Part shown: one piece after another, positions 7,222 to 15,620 of the stretch | How the letters are laid out: each line of letters begins with the position of its first letter | Position numbering within the stretch: position 1 is the first letter of the stretch | Assembly (NCBI GenBank): GCA_002422425.1 | Contig: DIVG01000005.1 | Span: 91,649 to 108,518 of the forward strand | Direction: 5' to 3' | From: Akkermansiaceae bacterium UBA6138 | GTDB taxonomy: Bacteria; Verrucomicrobiota; Verrucomicrobiia; Verrucomicrobiales; DEV007 | Length of the DNA: 16,870 bases | The notes under the pieces: generated by a model | What the model saw: only the letters and a program-made list of their open reading frames with translations | The model's database searches: none | What the model was told of the DNA's origin: nothing | Program-made: the position numbers and the translations under genes

Positions 7222-9096
7222 CTATTCGGAAGATTTTTTCAGCGCTCTTTCCATCAGCTCAAAGCCCCGATGGATCAGACTGACCCTGTCCTCAAGCATT
7301 CCGGCACTGAGCAGAGCATTATCGAGGAGTTGCCCGGCCACGAGCCTGGCAAGGTCGGGGTTGCTCTCCCGCGCCCCGGCAAGGGCGTGGATGAGGGCGT
7401 GGCGTGGATTTAGCTCAAGCTGGACCTTCTGCGGCGGGAGCGCGCCGTCGGGATTCATGGCCCGCATCATGTGTCGCATTTGCGCGGTCATGCCGTCGGC
7501 GGTGGAAAGGACGGCGGCGGGGCTGCTGACGAGGCGTTTTCCGGCGGCGACCTTGTCGACCTGCTCGCCGAGCTCGCTCTTGAGATACTCGCAGAGCGCT
7601 TCCATCTCATTCTCGGCGAGCGGCTCGCCTTCGAGAACGATGCTGTCGTCATCGTCGAGTTCGAGCTCGGAACCGGCGGCGGAGACGAGCGCTTTGCCGT
7701 CAAAGTCGCGGAGATGCTGGAGGAGGTATTCGTCGATGTTGTCGAGGAAGTAGATCACCTCGAGCCCGCGCGACTTGAGTGCTTCGAGATAAGGCCCCGC
7801 CTCGACCGAGGCGCGATCGGTCCCGGTGAGATAGTAGATTTTGTCCTGCCCGTCTCTGGCCCGGGTGAGGTAATCCTCGAAACCGGTGAAGGTGCCGGGA
7901 TCAGTCATCGAACTTTCGAAACGGAGCAGCTTGGAAAGACCCTCGCGGTGTTCGTAATCGACCACGACGCCCTCCTTGAGGAAGCGGCCGAATTTGCTGT
8001 AAAACTCCCGGTATTTTTCGGCGTCATCCTTCGCTTCCCCGTCGAGGAACTTGAGGAAGCGCTTCGTCACGACGCGGTTCAATTTGCGCACGAGGCTGCT
8101 GTCCTGCATCGACTCGCGGCTGATGTTCAGCGGGATATCGGCGCTGTCGATGACGCCGCGGAGGAAGCGCAGCCACTCGGGGAGTAGACCGGCGGGCTTG
8201 TCGTCGATGAGAATATTGCGGCAGTAGAGCGAAACGCCGGGCTCCATCTGGCCCATACCCCAGAGCTCGGTATTGTCTTTCGGCACGAAGAGGAGCGCAT
8301 TGATCTCGATCGGCATCTCCGAGCTGAAGTGCATGCGGTAGCGCGGCTCGTCATAAGCCTTCGCATTGAACTTGTAGAACTCGGTGTACTCTTCGTCGGA
8401 GATGTCGGCCTTTTTCTTCCGCCAGATCGCCTCGATCTTGTTGACCCGTTCTTCGCCGATCATGATCGGGAAAGGAACAAAGCTGGAATAATTCTCAAGG
8501 ATGGTGCGAACTTCGTCGATTTTGGAGAAGTCTTTGCATTCTTCGCGCAGCTTCAGGACGATGCGGCACCCTCGCTCGAGTTCCTCGCTCGATTCCTCAA
8601 TCTCGTAGCCGGTCTTGCCGTCGCTCGTCCAGACCAGGCTCTCCGCCCCGGGGCGCCAGGAGCGACTGTAGACCTTGACCTCGTCGGCGACCATGAAGGC
8701 GGAATAGAAGCCGACCCCGAACTGGCCGATGAGAGCGCTGTCTTTGCGCGCGGATTCCTCAAGCGACTTAATGAAAGCCTTCGAACCCGAGTGGGCGATC
8801 GTGCCGATATTCTCGTGCAGTTCCTCGCGCGTCATCCCCAGCCCGTGATCGGTGATCGTGAGGGTGCCGGCCTCTTCGTCGGCGGAGAGGCTGATCTGCA
8901 GGGGCAGCTCGGGCTGGTGAATTCCGCTCTCGGTAAGTTGAGTGTGGCGCAGCTTCTCGAGGGCGTCGGACGCATTGGAGACGAGCTCACGGACAAAGAT
9001 CTCTTTGTCCGTGTAAAGAGAGTTGATGACGATATCGAGAACCTGACTGACCTCAGCCTGGAACTCTCGCTTCTCCGGAGTAGTGGGTGTTGTCAT
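7222..9096 (-). CDS. htpG: Chaperone protein HtpG (bacterial Hsp90)
   Basis: 624 residues, the same length as E. coli HtpG. The N-terminal GHKL ATPase domain shows FVRELVSNASDALEKLR (E37 catalytic, N41 for magnesium), DHGLGMTREEL (D83 adenine contact), IGTIAHSGSKAF and the lid segment GQFGVGFYSAF (124-130). The middle domain has LNISRESMQDS, with the arginine that reaches the ATP gamma-phosphate, and the C-terminal dimerisation domain ends in ERALKKSSE. It is an ATP-driven cytosolic dimeric chaperone acting late in protein folding, often with DnaK. The ATG at 9096 gives the normal N-terminus; no Shine-Dalgarno site precedes it. A heat-shock-like promoter lies about 47-75 nt upstream of the start. 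Divergent from the glycosyltransferase. Confidence 0.98.
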   Translation of the reverse strand: MTTPTTPEKREFQAEVSQVLDIVINSLYTDKEIFVRELVSNASDALEKLRHTQLTESGIHQPELPLQISLSADEEAGTLTITDHGLGMTREELHENIGTIAHSGSKAFIKSLEESARKDSALIGQFGVGFYSAFMVADEVKVYSRSWRPGAESLVWTSDGKTGYEIEESSEELERGCRIVLKLREECKDFSKIDEVRTILENYSSFVPFPIMIGEERVNKIEAIWRKKKADISDEEYTEFYKFNAKAYDEPRYRMHFSSEMPIEINALLFVPKDNTELWGMGQMEPGVSLYCRNILIDDKPAGLLPEWLRFLRGVIDSADIPLNISRESMQDSSLVRKLNRVVTKRFLKFLDGEAKDDAEKYREFYSKFGRFLKEGVVVDYEHREGLSKLLRFESSMTDPGTFTGFEDYLTRARDGQDKIYYLTGTDRASVEAGPYLEALKSRGLEVIYFLDNIDEYLLQHLRDFDGKALVSAAGSELELDDDDSIVLEGEPLAENEMEALCEYLKSELGEQVDKVAAGKRLVSSPAAVLSTADGMTAQMRHMMRAMNPDGALPPQKVQLELNPRHALIHALAGARESNPDLARLVAGQLLDNALLSAGMLEDRVSLIHRGFELMERALKKSSE

Positions 9097-9142
9097 GGGT
9101 GGATACTGGTAGGATACAGGGGTTTAAAGATAAAGTGCTTCG

Positions 9143-9171
9143 AAAATGGAGACGACCGCGCGATTGTCAAG
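9143..9171 (-). promoter_or_regulatory. Candidate heat-shock (sigma-32-like) promoter of htpG
   Basis: Read on the minus strand: CTTGAC (9171-9166), a 14-nt spacer, then CTCCATTTT (9151-9143). The sigma-32 consensus is CTTGAA, 13-15 nt, CCCCATNT, and the E. coli dnaK P1 spacer is also 14 nt. TTGACA at the same place is in addition a perfect sigma-70 -35 box, but no good sigma-70 -10 box lies at the right spacing. Transcription would begin near 9136, giving a leader of about 40 nt. Confidence 0.5.
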
Positions 9172-9196
9172 CCTGCGTCAGTAAGAACTGGACGGT

Positions 9197-9243
9197 TCCC
9201 GGAGAAACAGGCCGGGACCCGATAACCAGCGCCGGGACGATAA
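9197..9243 (+). repeat. Inverted and direct repeats in the htpG/glycosyltransferase divergent region
   Basis: TCCCGG (9197-9202) can pair with CCGGGA at 9212-9217. A second copy of the right arm, CCGGGAC, lies at 9232-9238, exactly 20 bp after the first; each copy is followed by GATAA (9221-9225 and 9239-9243). The arrangement could be two regulator half-sites on one face of the helix or an RNA switch with two pairing partners. Both readings are inference. Confidence 0.3.
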
Positions 9244-9319
9244 GTCGCGCCTGGCACAGACATCGCTGATCAAGACCTCGTGAAAAGACCATGAAAATGG
9301 CCCGAATGGTGCATAATAA

Positions 9320-9325
9320 GGGAGA
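9320..9325 (+). promoter_or_regulatory. Ribosome-binding site deciding the glycosyltransferase start
   Basis: GGGAGA lies 4 nt before the ATG at 9330 (core GGAG with 5-nt spacing). It supports 9330 over the upstream in-frame ATGs at 9291 and 9297, and is the clearest Shine-Dalgarno site in the window. CATAAT at 9312-9317 resembles a -10 box but is too close to the start to leave this site in the transcript. Confidence 0.7.
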
Positions 9326-9329
9326 TCTC

Positions 9330-10571
9330 ATGAATTTCGGGTTTGTCTCAACACGCTTTTCGGGAACGGACGGAGTCTCCCTCGAATCGCGCAAGTGGGC
9401 CGAGGTGCTCGGTCGGGACGGTCACCGGTCTTTCTGGTTCTGCGGTCTCTGCGATCACCCGGCCGCGTCATCCTTCGTCGTCCCCGAGGCCTATTTCCAA
9501 CATCCCGTGATCGACCGGATTAATCGCGCGATCTGGCACTGTGAAACCTTCCCCGAGGGCGTCGCCGCGAAAATTGCCCGGTGTCAGGGGCATCTTCATG
9601 CCGCTCTCGACACCTTCTGCGACCGCTTCGGGATCGATCTTCTGATCCTGCAGAATGCGGTCACGATTCCCATGAACCTGCCGCTCGGTCTTGCTGTCAC
9701 GGACTTCATCGAGGGCAGCGGCATCGCCGCGATCGCTCACCATCACGACTTCCACTGGGAGCGCGACCGGTTCGCCGGCGGGGCGGTGCAACCGTTTTTG
9801 CGACGGGCTTTTCCGCCGGTCCTGCCCGGGATCGTCCACGCGGTGATCAATTCGCCGGCAGCCCGCGAGGTCAAAGCCCGATTCGGGATTAATCCTGCCA
9901 TCGTGCCTAACGCGATGGACTTTGACCGTCCTCTTCCCGGGGCGCGCCTCAGCCCGGACGCGGCTCGCGCGTCCCTAGGGCTTGCGCCCGGCGACAGGCT
10001 CATCCTGCAGCCCACCCGCGTGGTGCCGCGAAAAGGTATCGAACACGCCATCGAGCTCGTTCATCGGCTCGGGGAGAGTCGCAACAAACTCCTCATCTCT
10101 CATGAGGCCGGCGACGAAGGGCTTGACTACCGCAATGAACTTGCCGGACTTGCGCTGGAAAAAGGAGTCGATCTTCGCTTTGTCTCAGATCGAGTCACCG
10201 GGGTCGATGACCGGGACAATGGTCTCTTTTCACTGGAAGATCTCTACCTCCTCGCCGACTTCGTAACCTTCCCGAGTCTCTACGAGGGCTTCGGCAACGC
10301 GCTCCTCGAGGCGATCTACTTCAGGAAGCCGGTCCTCGTGAACCGCTATTCCGTTTTCAAAGAAGACATCGAGCCTTGCGGGTTCCGGCTCGTGACGATG
10401 GACGGCGAGATCACCGATGAGCTGGTCGGAGAGGTGCGGCATATTCTCGAAAATCCGGAATCGTTCAAGGCGTCAGCCGCAGCGAATCTTGAGATCGCGG
10501 GGAAACATTTCGGCTACCCGATGCTGGAAGAGCAATTGCGGGAGATGGTGCATGCGGCCTTGCGGGGGTGA
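9330..10571 (+). CDS. GT-B fold glycosyltransferase family 4 protein (possibly mannosylglucosylglycerate synthase-like)
   Basis: 413 residues. The start is set by the GGAG site and by alignment of MNFGFVSTRFSGTDGVSLES with typical GT4 N-termini. Residues 1-200 are the acceptor half (IAHHHDFHWERDRF near 136-148). The donor half begins at about 223 with LILQPTRVVPRKGIEHAI, and ends with the nucleotide-sugar E-x7-E motif E319 to E327 in YEGFGNALLEA. A retaining, NDP-sugar-dependent enzyme is well supported. The N-terminal TDGVSLESRKW and HHHDFHWER blocks recall enzymes annotated as mannosylglucosylglycerate synthase, which transfers mannose from GDP-mannose to glucosylglycerate; that is from memory and uncertain. 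No glycosylglycerate phosphatase or synthase gene lies nearby. The gene is monocistronic and convergent with the minus-strand operon. Confidence 0.88.
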   Translation: MNFGFVSTRFSGTDGVSLESRKWAEVLGRDGHRSFWFCGLCDHPAASSFVVPEAYFQHPVIDRINRAIWHCETFPEGVAAKIARCQGHLHAALDTFCDRFGIDLLILQNAVTIPMNLPLGLAVTDFIEGSGIAAIAHHHDFHWERDRFAGGAVQPFLRRAFPPVLPGIVHAVINSPAAREVKARFGINPAIVPNAMDFDRPLPGARLSPDAARASLGLAPGDRLILQPTRVVPRKGIEHAIELVHRLGESRNKLLISHEAGDEGLDYRNELAGLALEKGVDLRFVSDRVTGVDDRDNGLFSLEDLYLLADFVTFPSLYEGFGNALLEAIYFRKPVLVNRYSVFKEDIEPCGFRLVTMDGEITDELVGEVRHILENPESFKASAAANLEIAGKHFGYPMLEEQLREMVHAALRG

Positions 10572-10625
10572 CGGGTCCGCCGCCCCTCCCTTTTTTGAAA
10601 GTGGCGGGGCAGATCGTTCACCGGG

Positions 10626-11357
10626 CTACTCCTCCACACCGGTATCTTCCAAAAGCGTTTTGTCATACACTTTCGCCGAGGAAAATGAGACCGGCTCTCC
10701 TGAAAACGGTGTGGCAAAAAGGAGCGACCGCCCGGCGAGGGGAAACAGAAGCTCCCCGGCGAAAATCTTGTATCGGAAGGCTGCCTCACCCGGCCGCTCA
10801 TCTTCATTTTTCCAGGCGCGCCCGGAGACGATCCAGTGATGGCGATCCGCTTTTACCGAGAGTTCAAGATGACATAGATCCTCCCCTCGATGGGCAAAAG
10901 CTTCACGATGGAGGACCACCCCCCGCCGCACCAGTTCAAGCTTCTGCGTGGCAGAAACAAGACGCAGTTGAAACCCATTTTTCCCGTAAAGCCCGGCACC
11001 GAAACGGGACTGGAGCCTCCCTTTGCCCGGGGCGCGACCCGACACGACGATGACGGCCCCCTTTTCTCTAATCTCGGGACCGAACTCGAGCCAACTGTCG
11101 AGAAGGGGCTCGGCAGCCGCGTTGAGAGTTCCGGCTTTCCTGTCAACGGTCCATTGCCCCCTTACCACTGTAGCGCCCCCGGGGAGGGAACCATCCCTGC
11201 CGCTGGCGATATCGAGAATCACGGCGGGGACATTCACGGGGGTGCCTCCGACGGTCGCGGGAGGGGGCGCCGCTTCTCTTTCCTTCGCCCTGCCCCAGCT
11301 TATCGCGGCGAGGAAAAAGGTGACGAAGACCGTCATGACCCCAGCACCCACTCTCAT
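10626..11357 (-). CDS. Secreted protein of unknown function, possibly LamG/concanavalin-like fold
   Basis: 243 residues. The ATG at 11357 overlaps the permease TGA as ATGA, implying translational coupling; the open frame extends further upstream but only in the permease shadow. Residues 1-23 (MRVGAGVMTVFVTFFLAAISWG) form a signal peptide or membrane anchor, and a second Met at residue 8 is an alternative start. The body has a beta-rich pattern: GQWTVDRKAGTLNAAAE, SWLEFGPEIREKGAVIVVSGRA, FGAGLYGKNGFQLRLV, LELVRRGVVLHREAF, WIVSGRAWKNED. This recalls laminin-G/DUF1080-type sandwich domains, an inference from pattern only. No catalytic motif is visible. Being last in an ABC export operon, it may be a periplasmic partner or a passenger. 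Confidence 0.7.
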   Translation of the reverse strand: MRVGAGVMTVFVTFFLAAISWGRAKEREAAPPPATVGGTPVNVPAVILDIASGRDGSLPGGATVVRGQWTVDRKAGTLNAAAEPLLDSWLEFGPEIREKGAVIVVSGRAPGKGRLQSRFGAGLYGKNGFQLRLVSATQKLELVRRGVVLHREAFAHRGEDLCHLELSVKADRHHWIVSGRAWKNEDERPGEAAFRYKIFAGELLFPLAGRSLLFATPFSGEPVSFSSAKVYDKTLLEDTGVEE

Positions 11358-14300
11358 TCCCGCCGTATCGCCTCCATCAGATTCCCCCGCAGGACGACTC
11401 GCGCCGCGACGGCACAAAAAAGGAGTCCTCCGAACAGAACCGCGCCATTGATCGCCGCGAGCAGCCCCCAGGGCAGCGAAGACGAACCTTTCGCCAGTTC
11501 GGGCAGGACCGCGAGTAGAGCCGCTCCAAGCCCGATGAGCACGCCTGAAAAATGAAGAAACCAATGCTCCGAGAGAATCATCCCCGAGAGTCGATCCCGG
11601 GTGAAGCCCATTGACTGCATCACCCCGAGCTGCCCGCGCCGCTCCATCACATTGCGTCCCACGATGATCGCGAGACCGAGTGTGCCTAACAAAATCCCAA
11701 GCCCCCCGAGCGTTGAGAAGATGCTGAGGTAGGTATTCTGAACCGCGTTAAATTCATTGAGCCGGTCCGAGGCGGGCCGCATCTCAAGGCCAAGGTCGCC
11801 GAACATGCGGGTGAGATGAGCCGCGACCTGCCCGGGATTATCACCACGCCCGTCCATCAGGAAAAAGCGATACCCTCCCGCATCGGGGAAAAAGCGGATG
11901 AAGCTCGCGTCTTCAATGATAAGACTGCCCTGTAGAATCGAGGTTTCGAGGAGGCCGCAAATGAGCACCGCAAACGACTGACCCGAGACCGTTTCGTAGA
12001 GGACCGTATCGCCTAAGCCCTTCTGAAGCGCGTAGATCGCCGTGTTTTGATCGATGATTCCGGCGACCACAGGTGTCCCGTCCTCAAGAGGGGGATGTTC
12101 TTCAGAGAGAGCCCGCCAGGGACTCTCCCCGGTCTTCGTCCCGGCGGGCTTGCCAGTGAAGGTGAAAGGATTGATGGCCGCGATGGCACCGCTGCTGACG
12201 CCCATGAGGCGGGGCCGTTGAGCGCGGTTGAGATTAAGGCAACTGGCGTCGTCGCCGTTGCTCACGCGAAAGGGAAGCACCGAAAATGTTTCACTAAAAC
12301 CGTCGAGTCCGAATTTCCTCCGCCCCGCTTCGCCGTTGAGATCCTCGTAGACCGGCAGAGTCGACTCGCCGACGTAGGCAAATCCGCCCGTCCCGGCACT
12401 GCGCCGTTCGGCTCCCCGGGATCCCTCAAGACGGAAGGAATTGATCGCCGTAACCATGAAGACACCCGCCGCCATCAGCCCTACCACGGCGAGACTGCGA
12501 CCACGGCGGCGCACGGTATGCTGGCGACCAAGCGCTCCGAGCGACTTCAATACTTCGGACGGCCGCAGGAAGCGCCGAATGAGGATGGAGGAAAAGGCCA
12601 CTCCGGCCACGGTCATGAGAAATCCCGCGCCAAAAAAAAGTCCCTGCGCCGCCATCGTGCCCTCGACCTTAGGCGCGAGCAGGCACCCTAACGCCCCCAA
12701 AATACCAATCGCGAGCGCGATGACATCGCGACGGCTTCCGCCGTTGCCACCCGACGAAAGATCATCGCTCCCGGAGATGAGAGCCGAGGGTTGGATCGCC
12801 GTCACTTTGCGACTCGCAAACCAGACCACGGAGAGGGCCACAAGAACCGTGACGAGGAAAGAAATCAGCAAGGTCTGCGGTCGCAGCGAGTAGGTGAACT
12901 CCATCCCGGCTGCCGCTTCCTGCCAGACCCCCGACATGCCGTAGAGTGCGAGGCGGGTGTAGACATACCCGCCGAGGAGCCCGAAAGCGGCCCCGGCGAG
13001 GGAGAGGAAAAAAGCCTCGACAAGAAAAAAACGCCGCACCCGCGAGCGCGTCAATCCCATCGCGAGGAGCAACCCGATCTGAGGAGAACGCTGTTCGATC
13101 CCGAAGACAAAAACGAGGCCGGCGAGAACGAGTGCTGCGACGATCAGGAAAAAGCTCATGCTCGCGAAGAGCGCTCCGAAGTCGAACGAGTTCGCGACCG
13201 CCGACTTCGCTTCGGCCGGCAGGTCGCGGTAGGCCATCCCGAGATCAGTGAGTTTAAGATTGGCCCGCAGCTGATCGACGAGCGGCGTGGTCGTATCCTT
13301 CAGTTGAAAACGCACCGCCGTGGCGTCGCCAAATCGATTTGACCACATCGAGCGCGCCGCCGCGAGAGAGACGAAGGCCTTCGGAGTCGCCTTGTATTGA
13401 TCCCAGAAGGCGTCATCCTTGTCGCGAATGCGGTCCCGGTCGATGGGGATCCCCGGCTCCCAGTCGTCGAGACCGTCGACGTCGAAAATACCGGGGAACT
13501 CAGGGGTCCAGCTCTGATCCCAGCCCGCCTCGCCGATGGGCTTGATCGCCGCCACTTTGAAGGTGCGGCGTTGCTCTTCGAGGGCGCGCCCTGCGGCGAC
13601 GACATTGTAGACGAGGGTGACCTCGTCGCCCGGCCCGGCCGCGAGGTCGTCGGCGAGCCACTGGGAAAGCACGATCTCGTTTTCCTTGATTTCGCTGCCG
13701 ACGATGGCATTCAGTTCGGGGCCGACCCCGCTCACCATCGAGTAAGGCGTGCGATTTTCCCCTGAGATGATATCCGTCGCGAGATAAGTGAGAACGGGCG
13801 AACTTACCGACGCCGCTTTTTCCAAGGCCGCGACGATGACGCTGTCGAAAAAGACGCGCGAACTCACGATCTGGTTCGCGGCACCGTCGTCGACGGGCGT
13901 GACCTTCAGTTGCAGGTCATCGAGGCTCCAAGCCTTTTCCGCCGCCGCCGCGAAGGCTGTGGCCTCGAGATTTTTGCTGCCGAGAATGAGATTGGCGCGA
14001 CCCGCTTGCTCGAGGATGGCCTCGAGACGTTCGCGCCGCACGAAGATCGTGGCCGGCGGGACTTGCTCGGACTTCAGGGAGTAAAGGCCGAAATTCTCCG
14101 CCCCTAGGATCGCGGTGACGGTAGCGGTAAAGGGTGTCGTCTGCTCGGATTCACCCGAGAGCGGGGCATCTTTCGAAAGCGCCCCGGGGATTTCGACCCG
14201 GACGATGAGCGTGTCATCGACGCCGGCTCCGACACGATCGGCGAGCGGGGCATTGATCGCGATCCAGCGCTCGTCCGCGAAGCCCTCGGGAGCGACGCCG

Positions 14301-14668
14301 CGGTTGGAGAGTTTCCAGAAGCGATCATCGATTCCGAGGATCTGCACCTGATTGACCCGGCGCCCGCCGTCACGATTCAGGGCTGTGCCCTTGATCTGCA
14401 GGACCGGCGCGACGACGGCATCCCCGCCGAGGCCCGTCGCGATGCGGTCGGCCAGAGTCGAGGTGAAAAAGCGTTCACCGCCAAGCATGACCGGTCCGAT
14501 CTGCGAGAGACGGGCTTCGGCATTGCGGCGCAGGCTTTCCTTCACCGAGTCACCCACGACGAGTGCTCCGCTCAGAATCGCCGAGGTCAGCGCTACTCCC
14601 GCGAGGACCGAGAGGTTGATCCAGCGGTAGTGGAAGAGGGAGGAAAAGATGAGGCGGAAGGGGCTCAT
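11354..14668 (-). CDS. ABC transporter permease with two FtsX/MacB domains (LolC/E-like giant form)
   Basis: 1104 residues, about 2.5 times a normal LolC/LolE. TM1 is at 15-38, followed by a periplasmic MacB-PCD-like region (about 40-495). TM segments follow at about 500-522, 545-572, 598-618, 648-665, 675-697 and 723-743, then a second periplasmic region (about 745-980), and the last three at 982-1004, 1030-1053 and 1066-1090. FtsX signatures occur twice: IEQRSPQIGLLLAMGLTR and MERRGQLGVMQSMGFTR, both cytoplasmic coupling loops contacting the ATPase. It therefore looks like a fused two-domain, ten-TM permease. These ABC type VII systems do not transport across the inner membrane but use ATP to drive periplasmic work such as lipoprotein extraction. 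The gene starts 9 nt after the ATPase stop. Substrate unknown. Confidence 0.93.
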   Translation of the reverse strand: MSPFRLIFSSLFHYRWINLSVLAGVALTSAILSGALVVGDSVKESLRRNAEARLSQIGPVMLGGERFFTSTLADRIATGLGGDAVVAPVLQIKGTALNRDGGRRVNQVQILGIDDRFWKLSNRGVAPEGFADERWIAINAPLADRVGAGVDDTLIVRVEIPGALSKDAPLSGESEQTTPFTATVTAILGAENFGLYSLKSEQVPPATIFVRRERLEAILEQAGRANLILGSKNLEATAFAAAAEKAWSLDDLQLKVTPVDDGAANQIVSSRVFFDSVIVAALEKAASVSSPVLTYLATDIISGENRTPYSMVSGVGPELNAIVGSEIKENEIVLSQWLADDLAAGPGDEVTLVYNVVAAGRALEEQRRTFKVAAIKPIGEAGWDQSWTPEFPGIFDVDGLDDWEPGIPIDRDRIRDKDDAFWDQYKATPKAFVSLAAARSMWSNRFGDATAVRFQLKDTTTPLVDQLRANLKLTDLGMAYRDLPAEAKSAVANSFDFGALFASMSFFLIVAALVLAGLVFVFGIEQRSPQIGLLLAMGLTRSRVRRFFLVEAFFLSLAGAAFGLLGGYVYTRLALYGMSGVWQEAAAGMEFTYSLRPQTLLISFLVTVLVALSVVWFASRKVTAIQPSALISGSDDLSSGGNGGSRRDVIALAIGILGALGCLLAPKVEGTMAAQGLFFGAGFLMTVAGVAFSSILIRRFLRPSEVLKSLGALGRQHTVRRRGRSLAVVGLMAAGVFMVTAINSFRLEGSRGAERRSAGTGGFAYVGESTLPVYEDLNGEAGRRKFGLDGFSETFSVLPFRVSNGDDASCLNLNRAQRPRLMGVSSGAIAAINPFTFTGKPAGTKTGESPWRALSEEHPPLEDGTPVVAGIIDQNTAIYALQKGLGDTVLYETVSGQSFAVLICGLLETSILQGSLIIEDASFIRFFPDAGGYRFFLMDGRGDNPGQVAAHLTRMFGDLGLEMRPASDRLNEFNAVQNTYLSIFSTLGGLGILLGTLGLAIIVGRNVMERRGQLGVMQSMGFTRDRLSGMILSEHWFLHFSGVLIGLGAALLAVLPELAKGSSSLPWGLLAAINGAVLFGGLLFCAVAARVVLRGNLMEAIRRE

Positions 14669-14677
14669 GTCGTGTGA

Positions 14678-15382
14678 TTAACCCTCCAGCTTTCCACGAT
14701 TCAGTGTCCGTGTCGCCCCGACCGCGTCGGCGATGTTGCGATCGTGCGTCACGACGATGAGGGCGAGCCCTTCGGAGTCGTTTAGTTCCACGAGCAGATC
14801 GATGAGACGTTTCGCATTGTCCTCGTCGAGAGCCCCGGTCGGTTCGTCGGCGAGGAGAAGACGCGGCGAGTTGATGAGCGACCGCACCACCGCAACCCGC
14901 TGCCTTTCGCCGCCCGAGAGCCGGCCCGGCTGGCTGTTGAGTTTGTCGGCGAGACCGACCCGTTCGAAAAGCATCTTCGCCCGCTCCGTCGCTGCGGCGG
15001 GATCCGGTCGCGTCGCGAGGGCGAGCGTGGGGACGAGGGCATTCTCCAGCGCGGTGCATTGCGGGAGGAGGTGATGCATCTGAAAAATGAAGCCGATCTT
15101 CTCCGAGCGGATCCGGGCAATCGCCTTCTCGGCGAGGCCGCTCGTGTCGATCCCGTCGATGATCACCTTCCCCTCGGACGGCGCGTCGAGCGTGCCGAGG
15201 ATGTTGAGCAGGGTGCTCTTCCCGCAGCCCGAAGGTCCGACGATGGCAAAGCGCTCGCCTCCTCTCACGACGAGGTCGAGACCGTCGAGGATACGGCGGG
15301 GGAGCTCCGCCACCCCGTTGCCGGCCTCATACCACTTGGAGACTCCCACCAGCTCGATACACGATTTAGGACTTTCGGACAT
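14678..15382 (-). CDS. ABC transporter ATP-binding protein, LolD/MacB type
   Basis: 234 residues from the ATG at 15382, close to LolD length. A GTG at 15430 with a GGGG site in front would add 16 residues and remains possible. All ABC motifs are present: Walker A GPSGCGKST (49-57), Q-loop FIFQMHHLLPQCTALEN (98-114, the HHLLP stretch being typical of LolD), signature LSGGERQR (155-162), Walker B LLLADEPTG (175-183) and the H-loop VVTHD (H214). It hydrolyses ATP in the cytoplasm and couples to the FtsX-type permease encoded directly downstream. Whether it handles lipoproteins, as LolD does, or another envelope substrate cannot be told. First gene of a three-gene minus-strand operon. No convincing promoter was found in the GC-rich upstream DNA. 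Confidence 0.94.
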   Translation of the reverse strand: MSESPKSCIELVGVSKWYEAGNGVAELPRRILDGLDLVVRGGERFAIVGPSGCGKSTLLNILGTLDAPSEGKVIIDGIDTSGLAEKAIARIRSEKIGFIFQMHHLLPQCTALENALVPTLALATRPDPAAATERAKMLFERVGLADKLNSQPGRLSGGERQRVAVVRSLINSPRLLLADEPTGALDEDNAKRLIDLLVELNDSEGLALIVVTHDRNIADAVGATRTLNRGKLEG

Positions 15383-15430
15383 TCCCGAAGTCTCGACGTC
15401 CCGGAGGCTCGCTTCAAGTGCTATTGGCAC

Positions 15431-15620
15431 GATTTCCCCGACGAACGAGCGGCGCGAATGGGGGAACCGGCGGAATAAAGAGGGTTAATTCCACGGCCTG
15501 ACAGGGCTCGAACGTATTGGTCTTCAGCCGTGAACCTTCGTATTTCTGGGGATTCTTTTAAGAGGTTTTAGGGGCGCCCGGGGATGTTTTCGCAAGGAGA
15601 CGCAGCCCATTTGTCATGTT
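15431..15620. other. Intergenic DNA between the ABC operon and the small ORF
   Basis: No credible gene. It contains an 8-bp palindrome GGGCGCCC (15572-15579), a CACGGC / GCCGTG inverted repeat with a long loop around 15493-15527, and a Shine-Dalgarno-like AAGGAG at 15594-15599. It should hold promoters for the ABC operon (minus) and the small ORF (+), but none is clear. Confidence 0.35.

Noticed and set aside
8329..9225. 298-codon + strand frame opposite htpG
   Set aside because: It overlaps the htpG N-terminal ATPase motifs in antisense and shows no domain or signal.
10572..10625. Intrinsic terminator between the glycosyltransferase and the minus-strand operon
   Set aside because: There is a T-run at about 10593-10598 and GC-rich arms, but no consistent stem ends next to the T-run.
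12047..12691. 214-codon + strand frame inside the permease gene
   Set aside because: Antisense shadow of a continuous 1104-residue membrane protein.
15493..15530. tRNA-like T-arm motif (GTTCGAGCC on the minus strand)
   Set aside because: No matching acceptor, D or anticodon arms surround it.
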